From NCBI GenBank assembly GCA_938048185.1, contig CALIVT010000003.1:1-64000 (forward strand): a stretch of DNA of 64,000 nucleotides, in the 5' to 3' direction. The stretch comes from an uncultured Arenicella sp. GTDB taxonomy: Bacteria > Pseudomonadota > Gammaproteobacteria > Arenicellales > Arenicellaceae. The notes below the pieces were generated by a model that did no database searches, had not been told where the DNA came from, and saw only the letters and a list, made by a program, of their open reading frames with translations. Shown here piece after piece: positions 39,115 through 49,689 of the stretch (position 1 is its first letter; every line of letters begins with the position of its first letter). The position numbers and the translations under genes are program-made.

Positions 39115-40593
39115 CTAGGCAAGCGCAATATCGTATTGCTGCTGTTGGTAATGGGGGTCTACCTGCACGCTAATCGGCCGGTCAATAAATTCCTGCAGAT
39201 CGGCCAGGCTGCTGGCTTCGTCGTCGGTAAACAAGTCTACTACCTGGCGTGAGGCGACAATGGTGTAAGCCTGTGCTTTGTACTGACGGTCTTCGCGTAG
39301 AATTTCGCGCAAAATTTCATAGCATACGGTTTGCGCCGTTTTAACAGTCCCTCGCCCGGAACACACCGGGCAGGTTTCACACATTACTTGTTCTAAGCTT
39401 TCGCGCACACGCTTGCGCGTGATTTCAACCAACCCCAATGGCGAAATATCAGTGACATTAATTTTGACTCGATCTTTGGAGATAGACGCATCCAATGCTG
39501 CCAGCACTTGCTTCTTATGTTTGCTACTTTGCATATCAATGAAATCAACAATGATAATACCGCCCAAGTTACGTAATCGCAGTTGATGTGCGATCTCGGT
39601 CGCGGCTTCCAAGTTAGTTTTAAATAAGGTGTCTTCTAAATTACGGCGCCCAACGTACGAGCCGGTATTCACGTCGATGGTCGTCATCGCTTCAGTTTGA
39701 TCGATAATCATATCGCCACCCGACTTCAGCATTACCTTGCGGTCCATGGCATTTTCTAGCTCGCTCTCGATCGAGTACAAACCAAAAAGTGGCTGCTCGC
39801 CCGGATAGTATTCTAGTTTGCCGACAACTTCGGGAATAAAGTCTTTTGCGAAGTCGAGGGCCTTATCGAATGTCTCCTTAGAGTCGATCCGAATTTTTTC
39901 TAAATCATCGTGCACCAAGTCGCGCATGGTCCGCAATGACAATGGCATATCCTCATGAATTTGCGTGGCCGGGCTGGACTGTCCCATCGCCGTACTTACG
40001 TACATCCAAACGCGTTGCAAAAAACGCATATCGTTAGCAATATCAGCGTCCGTTGCAGCCTCGGCCATGGTGCGAATAATAAAGCCGCCGCTCAACTCAT
40101 TTTGCTGTATGTGGTCAGTGACTAACGCGAGCAAACGTTGGCGCTCTTGGTCATCTTCTATTTTTTGTGAAATACCAATATCTGAGCCATTAGGTAAGTA
40201 AACTAGGTGCCGTGATGGCACGCTTAATTCCATCGTCAGGCGCGCGCCCTTAGTTCCAATTGGGTCTTTGAGTACCTGCACGTAGACGCTCTTACCTTCA
40301 TGCACTAGGTCTTGAATTGGGGGCGTTTCTTTGTAGTGACTGCTCGCAAATGCAGGGTCATTGCGAGCGATGTCGGCGGCGTGTAAGAAGCCATTCTTAT
40401 CTAAGCCTATGTCAACAAACGCGGCTTGCATACCAGGTAACACACGCACCACCTTGCCTTTAAATATATTGCCGACGATGCCGCGCGCTGATGATCGCTC
40501 TAAATGCAGTTCTTGTAAGCGCCCATTCTCAACCACCGCCACACGGGTCTCGCGCGGGGTTACGTTGATTAAAATTTCGTCTTTAGTCGCCAC
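39115..40593 (-). CDS. rng: Ribonuclease G
   Basis: 492 aa RNase E/G family endoribonuclease that matures 16S rRNA 5' ends. The S1 domain begins after RGIVGNIFKGKVVRVLPGMQ and the catalytic region has TTIDVNTGSYVG and GGIIIVDFIDM. The zinc-link CETCPVCSGRG (CPxC) is present. It lacks the long RNase E tail. The start is GTG at 40593. It ends 17 bp before yhdP. Confidence 0.97.
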   Translation of the reverse strand: MATKDEILINVTPRETRVAVVENGRLQELHLERSSARGIVGNIFKGKVVRVLPGMQAAFVDIGLDKNGFLHAADIARNDPAFASSHYKETPPIQDLVHEGKSVYVQVLKDPIGTKGARLTMELSVPSRHLVYLPNGSDIGISQKIEDDQERQRLLALVTDHIQQNELSGGFIIRTMAEAATDADIANDMRFLQRVWMYVSTAMGQSSPATQIHEDMPLSLRTMRDLVHDDLEKIRIDSKETFDKALDFAKDFIPEVVGKLEYYPGEQPLFGLYSIESELENAMDRKVMLKSGGDMIIDQTEAMTTIDVNTGSYVGRRNLEDTLFKTNLEAATEIAHQLRLRNLGGIIIVDFIDMQSSKHKKQVLAALDASISKDRVKINVTDISPLGLVEITRKRVRESLEQVMCETCPVCSGRGTVKTAQTVCYEILREILREDRQYKAQAYTIVASRQVVDLFTDDEASSLADLQEFIDRPISVQVDPHYQQQQYDIALA

Positions 40594-40657
40594 AGCTGCT
40601 TACTTGAACCTGGTTAATTGTCTCTGTCTCTATTACTTGACCTGATTTAAACGATTG

Positions 40658-41266
40658 TCACAGCCAATTTCTGTCGATTGTGGCTAATAATTCATTTACT
40701 TCGCGCAGCGGCAAACCAACCACATTGCTATAACTACCATGGATAAGCTTAACCCAAGCTGAAGCAAAGCCCTGTATTGCATACGCGCCGGCTTTGTCTT
40801 GCGGTTCATTACTGTCCCAATAGCGCTGCATTTGCTCCTGCGTAATGCTGCCAAATTCAACATCGGTAACCCCTAACTTTATTGACAGCTTATCACGATG
40901 CATCAAGCATACTGCGGTCATGACCTGATGTTTATTGGCACTCAACGTTCGCCACATCGCACTCGCGTGCTCAAAGTCTCGGGGTTTACCAAAAATTTTG
41001 TCAGACTGCACAACGATGGTGTCTGCGGCGAGAATCGCAATATTATCGGCTTTGCTGGTATTCGAAGCCGCATCGTCTACAAGACTGGCAAACGCCGCGC
41101 GTGCTTTGTCGCGTGCAAGTCGAACCACAAAATCTTCAGCATGCTCACCGTCGTGTCGGCTTTCATCGGTATTGGTCACGTGCACAGAAAACTCGACGCC
41201 CATGCTTTGCAGCAACTCTTTGCGACGCGGCGAGCCTGAGGCCAGCACTAGCGTTATAATTGGCAT
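40658..41266 (-). CDS. Maf family nucleotide pyrophosphatase (YhdE-like)
   Basis: 202 aa. The Maf signature LASGSPRRKELLQSMG is at the N terminus, and ILAADTIVVQSDKIFGKP and DKAGAYAIQGFAS hold the active-site residues. YhdE-type Maf proteins hydrolyse dTTP/UTP and modified nucleotides. It lies 2 bp after rlmH and 64 bp before rng, the usual YhdE neighbourhood. Confidence 0.94.
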   Translation of the reverse strand: MPIITLVLASGSPRRKELLQSMGVEFSVHVTNTDESRHDGEHAEDFVVRLARDKARAAFASLVDDAASNTSKADNIAILAADTIVVQSDKIFGKPRDFEHASAMWRTLSANKHQVMTAVCLMHRDKLSIKLGVTDVEFGSITQEQMQRYWDSNEPQDKAGAYAIQGFASAWVKLIHGSYSNVVGLPLREVNELLATIDRNWL

Positions 41267-41268
41267 TT

Positions 41269-41742
41269 TTAATCGCCTCGATGATAGGGTAAATTTGCGT
41301 TAATACTCCACGCTCGGTATAGCTGTTCAGCTAACATTACGCGCACCAGCGGGTGCGCAAAGGTTAACGCCGAGAGCGACCACTTACGATTTGCTGTCGC
41401 TAAATAACTAGGGTCTATACCTTCCGGCCCGCCAATCAAAATAGCAACGTCTTGGCTTTCGTCTATCCAAGATTGCATGTTGCGTGCCAAATCTTCGGTG
41501 TCGATATGCTTGCCTTTGCGATCTAAGGCAATGACTAAGGTGCCCTTTGGTATAGCCGCCTGCAACGCGTGCGCCTCATCGCGTAAAATACGCGCAGTAT
41601 CAGCATTTTTGCCACGTTTTTTAGCGGGTATTTCGAGCAACTCTAATTCGCAGAGCTTGGGCATCCGCTGTGCGTACTCCTTAAAACCCTGTTCGACCCA
41701 TGACGGCATTCGAGTACCGACCGCCAGCAACTTAATACGCAC
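41269..41742 (-). CDS. rlmH: 23S rRNA pseudouridine-1915 N3-methyltransferase RlmH
   Basis: 157 aa SPOUT methyltransferase that modifies position 1915 of 23S rRNA. The knot motifs [11 protein letters not shown] and [22 protein letters not shown] are intact, and the C terminus ends PYHRGD. The start is GTG. It lies 44 bp after the nadD-rsfS fusion, matching the usual rsfS-rlmH order. Confidence 0.97.
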   Translation of the reverse strand: MRIKLLAVGTRMPSWVEQGFKEYAQRMPKLCELELLEIPAKKRGKNADTARILRDEAHALQAAIPKGTLVIALDRKGKHIDTEDLARNMQSWIDESQDVAILIGGPEGIDPSYLATANRKWSLSALTFAHPLVRVMLAEQLYRAWSINANLPYHRGD

Positions 41743-41786
41743 GTCGAAAGCTACGCTGGCGGCATTGGGTTGGTGTTGAAGTGCGC

Positions 41787-42848
41787 TTAGTCGTCTTGCT
41801 CTGCGCGGTGCTTTTTGACCAAGGCTCGAACATCTTCATCCCATAATTTTTCCAAGTCATAGTACTCGCGCACTTCTGGACGCATTACATGCAAGACGAC
41901 ATCGCCAAAGTCGACTAGCACCCACTCACCCACGTCAGCGCCATCTTGGTTCAGAGGCTTGACGCCTTGCTTGCGCAAACTATCCGAAGCCGAGCGCGCT
42001 AGAGCTTTAACGTGGGTGTCAGAGGTACCGCTGGCAACCACCATAAAATCGGCGAAATCGGAGATATCAGCGATATCGATAACTCGGATGTCGTGGCCTT
42101 TGATGTCTTCAAGCGCGGCAACAACCTGGTCTTTAACTTGTTCTGGTTTCATGCCGCGTATTCTATACAGTTGCTGAGTTTTTATATAGTTGAAAACGGA
42201 CTCACTTAGGAATTCTTTGCACAATTTTAACGGTTTATGCGCCAACCGTTCTGTTGCTGGTCCGACACTCGGTTGATTGCTAAGTTCTGCCCTGATTTCG
42301 GAGGATGAAATCGCAAACTCGCTGTGCTGGAAAACCCATATTTGGCCATCGTTAACACTATTTAGCCCAGCAGGTGACGCCACTAAGCGTTGCGCTAACT
42401 CGGCGGGCAATTGCAATTTAAAACCGGGCCGATTTAGTACCACCCAGTTACTCTGATCAAGCAATTCTGCGTACCGATGCCAAGTCGGCAAGCTGAGCAA
42501 ACTATCGCCCCCAATAATTACGCTTATCGAGCAATTCGGATAGCGTGTCTTGAATGTCTCAACGGTATCAATGGTGTAAGATTTCGTTTGCCGTCGTATC
42601 TCAGTGTCGTCGGCAATGAACTGAGGGTCTCCATCAAGAGCCAGTTTCAGCATCGTAAAGCGATCTTCAATGCTGGCGCTAATTTCTCCCTTGTGCGGCG
42701 GCCTCGCACTTAGAACAAAGTGAACTCGATCGAATTCAAGGTGTTCACACAGCAGCTTAACCGAATTTATATGCCCCAAATGAATAGGGTCAAAAGTGCC
42801 GCCGAAAATGGCGATTCTGGGCTTAGGTGCGGATATGTCCGTCACCAT
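41787..42848 (-). CDS. NadD-RsfS fusion: nicotinate-nucleotide adenylyltransferase and ribosomal silencing factor
   Basis: One uninterrupted 353-aa frame. Residues 1-230 are NadD, which makes nicotinate adenine dinucleotide: [19 protein letters not shown] carries the GGTFDPxHxGH nucleotidyl-transfer motif, and SSSEIRAEL the ISSTxIR-like motif. From residue 233 ([20 protein letters not shown]) it is a full RsfS, which binds ribosomal protein uL14 and blocks subunit joining: [35 protein letters not shown] and YYDLEKLW. No stop codon separates them and no Shine-Dalgarno precedes the internal ATG at 42152. ATG 42848 is used, overlapping the proA end by 26 bp; the frame is open to 42935 inside proA. 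Confidence 0.9.
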   Translation of the reverse strand: MVTDISAPKPRIAIFGGTFDPIHLGHINSVKLLCEHLEFDRVHFVLSARPPHKGEISASIEDRFTMLKLALDGDPQFIADDTEIRRQTKSYTIDTVETFKTRYPNCSISVIIGGDSLLSLPTWHRYAELLDQSNWVVLNRPGFKLQLPAELAQRLVASPAGLNSVNDGQIWVFQHSEFAISSSEIRAELSNQPSVGPATERLAHKPLKLCKEFLSESVFNYIKTQQLYRIRGMKPEQVKDQVVAALEDIKGHDIRVIDIADISDFADFMVVASGTSDTHVKALARSASDSLRKQGVKPLNQDGADVGEWVLVDFGDVVLHVMRPEVREYYDLEKLWDEDVRALVKKHRAEQDD

Positions 42849-44076
42849 AAACCACATATTTCTGAGACGTAAGCCCCGCCAAGCCAACCGGGCCGCGCGC
42901 GTGTAGCTTGTCAGTGCTAATGCCAATCTCGGCACCTAAGCCATATTCAAAGCCATCGGCAAAGCGGGTAGACGCGTTTACCATAACCGAGCTCGAATCA
43001 ACTTCGGCAATAAATTGCCGCCCGGTGGTGTAGTTTTCGGTCACAATGCTTTCGGTATGAGCCGAACCATGCGCGTCAATATGTGCCACCGCCTGCGCAA
43101 AGTCAGAGACGACTCGAATTGCTAAAATTGGCGCGAGATACTCGGTATCCCAGTCTTCGTCGGTCGCAGCCTGCATCTCAACAAGTGCGCACGTTTGTTC
43201 ACAACCACGCAGCGCAACGCCCTTTTCAATATAAGCAACGCACAAACGCGGCAAAATATCATTCGCCACTGAAACATGCACCAAAAGAGTCTCCATTGCG
43301 TTGCACACCCCGTAACGATGAGTCTTTGAATTCAGCGCAATTGCGAACGCCTTCTCCAGATCAGCATCTTTATCTATGTAAACGTGGCAGATGCCGTCGA
43401 GGTGCTTAATCACCGGCACCGTTGCGTCGCGACTGATTCGCTCGATCAAGCTCTTGCCGCCCCGAGGGACAATCACATCGACAAATTCAGGCATGCTAAT
43501 CAACTGGCCGACCGCGTCGCGATCAGTCGTCTCAATCACTTGCACTGCATCACTTGGCAAGCCAACGTCATTTAGGCCTTGCGCAATACACTTGGCAATT
43601 GCCATGTTTGAATGAATTGCTTCGGACCCACCGCGCAAAATAGTGGCGTTACCGGACTTTAAACATAAAATAGCCGCGTCGACTGTGACGTTAGGTCGTG
43701 ACTCGTAAATAATGCCAATGACGCCAAGCGGAACACGCATCTTACCCACCTGAATGCCGCTAGGGCGATAACTCAAATCGGTGACCTCACCAATAGGGTC
43801 AGCGAGCGCAGCGACTTGCCGACAACCGTCGGCCATCGCAGCGATGCCAGCTTCACTCAACTCTAAGCGATCTAACAGGGCTGCGTCCAAGCCACTATCG
43901 CGCCCCGCACTAAGGTCTTTAGCGTTCGCCTCACGCAAAATCGTAAGCGAGGACTCTAGCCGTGCGGCAATAGCGCGCAAGGCGGCATTTTTGTCACCAC
44001 ACGTAGCACGCGCCATCTGGCGTGCTGCGACTCGGGCGTTCTGCCCAACGGATTGCATGTACTCTACTACGTTCAC
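42823..44076 (-). CDS. proA: Glutamate-5-semialdehyde dehydrogenase ProA
   Basis: 417 aa enzyme of proline biosynthesis, reducing gamma-glutamyl phosphate. Conserved blocks are [36 protein letters not shown], the catalytic Cys in [13 protein letters not shown], and [20 protein letters not shown]. The start is GTG with an AAGAGA Shine-Dalgarno. It sits between holA and nadD, as in Pseudomonas. Confidence 0.97.
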   Translation of the reverse strand: MNVVEYMQSVGQNARVAARQMARATCGDKNAALRAIAARLESSLTILREANAKDLSAGRDSGLDAALLDRLELSEAGIAAMADGCRQVAALADPIGEVTDLSYRPSGIQVGKMRVPLGVIGIIYESRPNVTVDAAILCLKSGNATILRGGSEAIHSNMAIAKCIAQGLNDVGLPSDAVQVIETTDRDAVGQLISMPEFVDVIVPRGGKSLIERISRDATVPVIKHLDGICHVYIDKDADLEKAFAIALNSKTHRYGVCNAMETLLVHVSVANDILPRLCVAYIEKGVALRGCEQTCALVEMQAATDEDWDTEYLAPILAIRVVSDFAQAVAHIDAHGSAHTESIVTENYTTGRQFIAEVDSSSVMVNASTRFADGFEYGLGAEIGISTDKLHARGPVGLAGLTSQKYVVYGDGHIRT

Positions 44077-44172
44077 TTTAGTCTCTTGGTTTTCGTTATA
44101 CAGCGCGTTTAGATTTTGCGCTTTGATAATCGTTTATATTTCGAACCCTGATTATTTAGGTGAGTATCTAAA

Positions 44173-45216
44173 TTAAGCACTCACGGTACTTGCCAATTCA
44201 ACGCCACAGAGTTTGGCGCAAAGCTGTTCGATTTGATACCAGACATTGCCTACTTCAGAATAGCGCTGACCTTTTACCGTTTGGTCAAGGTGTGCCGCGT
44301 GTTCTAGCGCGTCATACCACGCCGCTGAGGACAGTCGATTTAACGCGGCATTTACTGCGGGCTCACGCTTATTCCAAATACGATTTTGTTTAAACAACAT
44401 GCCACGATTTTGGCCTTGCTCTACGCCCGCTGCGATCGCTGCCAATACTCGAATTTCACGCACCAAGGCCCACACAACGATAACCGGCTCGATGCCCTCA
44501 GACTGAAGGCGGCTTTTAATTCTAAGCGCTCGAGTAAAATCGCCAAGCAGGCAGCCGTCGGTTAATGCGTATACGTCAAAACGGGCTTGATCGGCTAAGC
44601 TCTCATTCACTAACGTTAACGTCACTGCGCCATCTTTAGCTAATACTTGCAGCTTATCTATTTCTTGTGCTGCCGCCATAACATTGCCTTCGAGCTGCTC
44701 ACTCATCAACTCAATAACGCCGTTTTCAACACGCAACGAGCGACTTTGTAAGCGCTTTTTTAACCACGCGGGGAACTGTTGTTGCGACACGTCATAACCG
44801 TCGGCTAGCCAACCAACCGATTCAATCGCGCTGACCCATTTAGCCGAGCGCTGGCGCTTGTCTAACGCCGGCATTAGAATAATCAAAATATCGTCTTCGG
44901 CCGGGTTTTGACAGTATTCAGTAATGGCCTTAGTGCCGGGCGCGCCAAGCGCCTTAGGCACGCGAAACTCGATGATACGTCGCTCGGCAAATAACGACAT
45001 TGCCTGGCCTGCACCGGTGAGCTTATTCCAGTCAAAGCCAGCTTCGAGCTGATATTTCAATCGCTCAGTGAACCCGTGCTCGCGTAGCGCATTACGCACG
45101 CCATCCAACGCCTCTTCTATTAATAGGGGCTCGTTGCCATTTAGTAAAATAACTTTTGGCAGTTGTGCGCCGCTGGCTTTTAAACGAGACGCTAATTCTT
45201 CAAGTACAACGCGCAT
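44173..45216 (-). CDS. holA: DNA polymerase III subunit delta
   Basis: 347 aa clamp-loader wrench. The N terminus has the pattern KVILLNGNEPLLIEEALDGV; LLIILMP-type strand DDILIILMPALDKRQRSAKW and WAL-REIR motif VWALVREIRVLAAI are characteristic. It follows lptE by 17 bp, the standard leuS-lptE-holA order. Confidence 0.95.
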   Translation of the reverse strand: MRVVLEELASRLKASGAQLPKVILLNGNEPLLIEEALDGVRNALREHGFTERLKYQLEAGFDWNKLTGAGQAMSLFAERRIIEFRVPKALGAPGTKAITEYCQNPAEDDILIILMPALDKRQRSAKWVSAIESVGWLADGYDVSQQQFPAWLKKRLQSRSLRVENGVIELMSEQLEGNVMAAAQEIDKLQVLAKDGAVTLTLVNESLADQARFDVYALTDGCLLGDFTRALRIKSRLQSEGIEPVIVVWALVREIRVLAAIAAGVEQGQNRGMLFKQNRIWNKREPAVNAALNRLSSAAWYDALEHAAHLDQTVKGQRYSEVGNVWYQIEQLCAKLCGVELASTVSA

Positions 45217-45233
45217 TGCATTGAACCTTTGAG

Positions 45234-45776
45234 TTACTTACCAGGATTATTATCACCAGACTCGCGAGGCTTTCCCGGCTGGTAGCCAGTAATAGTCGAA
45301 AGTTGACGTACGATGCGCAATGACGCTTCCTCTTCCATACTTTCCAGCAGTTCAGCTTCTTCTGCCTCAGACTCAACCACTCGTTCTGGGTCGAAGTTAT
45401 AGCGACGAGATTCCGTGAGACTAGTCACCTTTCTCACTTTTTCACCGTCAAGGCCATCCAGAGAGTAGGTAACGCTAAAAACTAAGTTATAACTATTTGC
45501 TTTGCCACGTTCATCCAGGGTGCCGACCGTACGCTTGACGGAGGCATTGCTTACATTTAGAACCACATCGGCGGCGCTCCGAGCACCCGCAACTTCAGCG
45601 CCCGCTTTACTCACGATACGCTCGAGCTGATCTTTAAAGGTGCCCTCGGGCGCCAGCACAAACATATTTTTAATCCCCTCATCGAGCGGAATATTGCCAC
45701 GCAAGTGAAAACCACAAGCCGTAATCGAGACAGCCAAAGTCAATAGAAGTGCGGTGCGCGTCATAGTGTTGAGCAT
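45234..45776 (-). CDS. lptE: LPS-assembly lipoprotein LptE
   Basis: 180 aa outer-membrane lipoprotein that plugs the LptD barrel and helps insert lipopolysaccharide. The lipobox ITACGFHLRG matches the family's typical CGFxLRG start. An AAGG Shine-Dalgarno precedes ATG 45776; ATG four codons later is possible. It lies 83 bp after leuS. Confidence 0.94.
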   Translation of the reverse strand: MLNTMTRTALLLTLAVSITACGFHLRGNIPLDEGIKNMFVLAPEGTFKDQLERIVSKAGAEVAGARSAADVVLNVSNASVKRTVGTLDERGKANSYNLVFSVTYSLDGLDGEKVRKVTSLTESRRYNFDPERVVESEAEEAELLESMEEEASLRIVRQLSTITGYQPGKPRESGDNNPGK

Positions 45777-45859
45777 GTTGAGACCCTTTTCTTAAGAGGT
45801 TTTTTTGATGTTATCTAATTTATCAGTCGATTTTATCGCAAGCTAAGACCTATGAGGAA

Positions 45860-48460
45860 TTAATTCGCGACAATATTGACCAGCTTATTCGGTACCACAA
45901 TCACTTTACGAACGGTAACACCTTCTAGAAAGCGTTGCACATTCTCGTCAGCCAGCGCCATGACTTCGACGTCGTCTTTGCTGGCTAATGCGGCGACTTC
46001 TAGCTTGGCACGTAGCTTGCCGTTAACTTGCACCACGTAAGTAATTTCATCTTTCACCAGCGCCGACTCATCAACGGCTAACCAGCCACTGTCATATAAC
46101 GACTTCGCATCGCCATAGACCGACCATAAATGTTCACATAAATGTGGCGTTACCGGTGTCAATATTTTAATCAAGGTATAGCACGCCTCTGCCAGCACCG
46201 CATTCGCATGGTCAGCCATAGATGGGAAATCGGCTTTTTCGATTGCGTTAGTGAGTTCCATTGCCGCCGCCACCACGGTGTTAAAGTGTTGACGTTCATA
46301 GTCAAATAAAACCCGCTGCGTAATCGTGTGCGTAATCAAACGCAGAGCTTTAGCCCCACCGTTTGCATTTTCAAGATTGTCTATTGGCTGTAAATTTACC
46401 GTCGCTAAGGTCTCGGCATGCTTATCGAATAAATTCCACACCCGGCGCAAGAAACGAGAGCCGCCGGCAATAGCGTCGTCATTCCATTCCAGAGATTGGT
46501 CAGGCGGCGCCGCAAACATGGTGAACAGACGCACCGTATCAGCACCAAACTTATCAATCATGCTTTGCGGGTCAACACCGTTGTTTTTTGACTTGGACAT
46601 TTTCTCAACGCCGCCGATTTGCACGGCCTGACCGTCAGCCATCAACACGGCGGCCAATGGCTTACCTTTGTCGTCCAGCGTTAGTTCAACCTCTTTGGGG
46701 TTATAGAACTTTGTTTTACCATCAACATCTACTCGAAAGTAGGTCTCCGCCGTCACCATACCTTGAGTCAATAAGCGGGTGAATGGCTCATCAGAACGAA
46801 TCAGACCGACGTCGCGCATTAATTTATGAAAGAAGCGCGCGTATAAAAGGTGCATAACGGCGTGCTCAATACCGCCCACGTACTGATCAACCGGCAACCA
46901 GTGATCGGCCCGTTCGTCTAACATCGCTGTATCCAGCCCCGGGCAGCAATAGCGCGCGTAATACCAAGACGACTCAAAGAAGGTGTCAAACGTGTCGGTC
47001 TCGCGCGTTGCTGCCTCGCCCGTCAGCGGATGTACCGTGTCGATAAAGGAACGCATTTTCTTGATCGGCGACCCAACACCATCCATCACCACATCGGTTG
47101 GAAGCTCAACTGGGAATTCGGTTGCCGGAGTTGGGTTACCATCCGCGTCGTAGATAAACGGAATTGGACAACCCCAATAGCGTTGACGAGAGACTCCCCA
47201 ATCACGTAATCGGTAGTTGATTTTTTGCTCACCCTTGTTGTTTGCCTGCAACCATTCGGTAATGCTGATTTTTGCTTGCTCAGATGTTTGACCATCAAAT
47301 TCGCCAGAATTTTTCAACACACCGTAATCAGTGTAAGCCTCGGAGCTTATATCCAACTCACCATCAACCGGGTATACCACTGGCTTAATTTGGATGCCGT
47401 ATTTCGATGCGAACTCGTGATCACGTTGATCGTGTGCGGGCACCGCCATAACCGCACCGGTGCCATAACTCATCAATACAAAGTTCGCGCACCAAACAGG
47501 CACCGCATCGCCACTTATCGGGTGCTTAGCAGTAACGCCTAAACTCACACCAAGTTTTTCCATGGTCTCCATGTCTGCCTCAGCGGTTGAGCTTTGGGCA
47601 CATTGCTTGCGAAATGCAGCAATCTCGTCACTCGTCTGCGACGCGTTGATCGCAAGCGGGTGGTCGGACGCAACCGCTAAGTAGGTTACTCCCATGATAG
47701 TGTCGGGCCGGGTGGTAAAAACACGCAGGTTATCCTCACCATCGATTGCAAATTCAGCCTCGGCACCTACCGATTTGCCAATCCAGTTGCGCTGCATAGT
47801 TTTAACCGCATCTGGCCAACCGTCTAAGTCATCTAAACTACTCAATAACTCCTCGGCGTAATCAGTAATTTTAATAAACCACTGCGGGATCTTTTTCTTT
47901 TCAACGAGCGCGCCAGAACGCCAGCCGCGGCCATCGATTACTTGTTCATTCGCCAGTACTGTTTGGTCGACCGGGTCCCAATTGACCTCACTCTCTTTTT
48001 TATAGACCAAGCCACGTTCATAAAGTTTAGTGAAGAACCATTGCTCCCACTTATAATAGTCAGGCTTGCAGGTTGCTAATTCACGCTCCCAGTCATAGCT
48101 AAACCCCAAACGTTTGAGCTGCTCGCGCATGTGAGCGATATTGTCATCCGTCCACGGTGCGGGTGCAGTATTGTTTTGAATTGCCGCATTTTCAGCAGGC
48201 AGGCCAAATGCGTCCCAGCCCATTGGGTGCAATACGTTTTTGCCCAGCATTCGCTGGTAGCGACTGATCACGTCACCGATGGTGTAGTTGCGTACATGCC
48301 CCATGTGCAGCTTGCCTGAAGGGTATGGGAACATCTCTAGGCAGTAAAATTTTTCCTTACTGCTGTCTTCTACCGCTCGATAGACGTTAGTTTCAGTCCA
48401 GTGTTTCTGAATGTCGAGTTCGATGGCTTGCGGATTATATTCTTGCTGCGTATGTGGCAT
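45860..48460 (-). CDS. leuS: Leucyl-tRNA synthetase
   Basis: 866 aa class I synthetase of bacterial length. The HIGH motif is in [18 protein letters not shown], the KMSKS motif in [15 protein letters not shown]. The CP1 editing domain contains [16 protein letters not shown] and [16 protein letters not shown]. It heads the leuS-lptE-holA-proA-nadD/rsfS-rlmH-maf-rng run. Confidence 0.98.
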   Translation of the reverse strand: MPHTQQEYNPQAIELDIQKHWTETNVYRAVEDSSKEKFYCLEMFPYPSGKLHMGHVRNYTIGDVISRYQRMLGKNVLHPMGWDAFGLPAENAAIQNNTAPAPWTDDNIAHMREQLKRLGFSYDWERELATCKPDYYKWEQWFFTKLYERGLVYKKESEVNWDPVDQTVLANEQVIDGRGWRSGALVEKKKIPQWFIKITDYAEELLSSLDDLDGWPDAVKTMQRNWIGKSVGAEAEFAIDGEDNLRVFTTRPDTIMGVTYLAVASDHPLAINASQTSDEIAAFRKQCAQSSTAEADMETMEKLGVSLGVTAKHPISGDAVPVWCANFVLMSYGTGAVMAVPAHDQRDHEFASKYGIQIKPVVYPVDGELDISSEAYTDYGVLKNSGEFDGQTSEQAKISITEWLQANNKGEQKINYRLRDWGVSRQRYWGCPIPFIYDADGNPTPATEFPVELPTDVVMDGVGSPIKKMRSFIDTVHPLTGEAATRETDTFDTFFESSWYYARYCCPGLDTAMLDERADHWLPVDQYVGGIEHAVMHLLYARFFHKLMRDVGLIRSDEPFTRLLTQGMVTAETYFRVDVDGKTKFYNPKEVELTLDDKGKPLAAVLMADGQAVQIGGVEKMSKSKNNGVDPQSMIDKFGADTVRLFTMFAAPPDQSLEWNDDAIAGGSRFLRRVWNLFDKHAETLATVNLQPIDNLENANGGAKALRLITHTITQRVLFDYERQHFNTVVAAAMELTNAIEKADFPSMADHANAVLAEACYTLIKILTPVTPHLCEHLWSVYGDAKSLYDSGWLAVDESALVKDEITYVVQVNGKLRAKLEVAALASKDDVEVMALADENVQRFLEGVTVRKVIVVPNKLVNIVAN

Positions 48461-48557
48461 TGCTACGTCGTTACTTTTCTCAATTGACTCGCGCGAGTCA
48501 ATGGCTCAAATTTAGCCGAGTATTGTAGCGTTTTTGGCGCGCTAGTGTAGAGATTCC

Positions 48558-49580
48558 TTAATTCGCGTCATGCGGCAGGTAACCCGCAAGCTCAGAATAA
48601 CCATCGACGGCTGAGCGCTGCTGCTGACCCAAGATGCCATTGTTGTAGCGTGGCGCCTTAGCCGCGTCGACTCGGTAGCTCATGTCTTTAAAGGCCGTAT
48701 CAAAACGCGCATCGGTAACGGCGACGTTACGAGTTTGAGACGAGAAATCACCCAGCTTTTCTGGGCAGAGTTCGTGACTAAAACGCTTAAAGCCATCAAA
48801 GCTAACGTTTTCCTCGATAAAGCGATCACTCGCGTGAATCAGCGTGCGGCACAATTGATGCAGGAAATCACCGCCGTCACCATGCTCGCAAACGACGGTC
48901 AGTGCGCCACCAGATAATTCAGGAAAATGACTTGGCTCACCAGAGTTGAGCAGCGTGACCTCAAAGACCTGCCGACTACCCACCATTTGCGACGCCACTA
49001 CTCGTAACTCTTGACCATCAATACGCACTTGGGCCAGCAACTCATCAATCGGTTTAACCACCGCCTGGCAAGCGAACTCGGTGCGATTACCCGCCATCAA
49101 CGGCAAGTCTAGATGGCAGTTGAATGGGGTAGTAACACGCTTAGCCTCGCCCACTCTGAGAGTGAGCAGCTCTCTGACTTCGTGTTCACGCGCTTTTTTC
49201 ACAGCAAGCATCGCGGTTTGTACAATCTCTGAGGTTGGTGCCGTGTCTTCGATTAGCCAGCGGCGGCCGTATACTAATTTAGTTTGGGCAGCTATTTCAG
49301 GTGAGGCCGGATAGTTTTCTTTGCCAAAAACACCCACGATTAAATATAAGCCAGACCCTTCTTGGCCCGCGAATAGCTGATAACCATCAGGAATCGACAC
49401 GCAGGCGAGCACATTTGCTAGATTGTCTAAATTCCGTTCGACGTCCAAATACTGTTGTGGCACGGCCTGCTGCCCATTGGCCAAGGAGATGGTCGGCGCG
49501 AACGCCAAGGGCACTTCACCAAACTCGTTAGTGCGTGCACGTCGATTGCCTTGAATAAGCTGAAGAATAGGAACGCTCAT
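48558..49580 (-). CDS. Conserved-looking protein of unknown function
   Basis: 340 aa, no signal peptide or membrane helix seen. It starts MSVPILQLIQGNRRARTNEF and contains YQLFAGQEGSGLYLIVGVFG and FQLLD-like beta segments. I recognise no domain or catalytic motif. Codon use and a clean 1-kb frame support a real gene. It lies 97 bp before leuS on the same strand and ends the EamA-to-leuS interval. Confidence 0.75.
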   Translation of the reverse strand: MSVPILQLIQGNRRARTNEFGEVPLAFAPTISLANGQQAVPQQYLDVERNLDNLANVLACVSIPDGYQLFAGQEGSGLYLIVGVFGKENYPASPEIAAQTKLVYGRRWLIEDTAPTSEIVQTAMLAVKKAREHEVRELLTLRVGEAKRVTTPFNCHLDLPLMAGNRTEFACQAVVKPIDELLAQVRIDGQELRVVASQMVGSRQVFEVTLLNSGEPSHFPELSGGALTVVCEHGDGGDFLHQLCRTLIHASDRFIEENVSFDGFKRFSHELCPEKLGDFSSQTRNVAVTDARFDTAFKDMSYRVDAAKAPRYNNGILGQQQRSAVDGYSELAGYLPHDAN

Positions 49581-49689
49581 CTAAAAGTCTCGCCTAAATT
49601 CCGGTTATTTATTTACTTAATTAGACCGGAATTATGCCCACATCTCGCAACGACAGTGTGAATATAATATTGCAATAAAGTGACAATTG

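Noticed and set aside
42030-42152. A separate rsfS gene starting at the internal ATG 42152
   Set aside because: No stop codon separates it from nadD and no ribosome-binding site is visible upstream; the fused frame is simpler.
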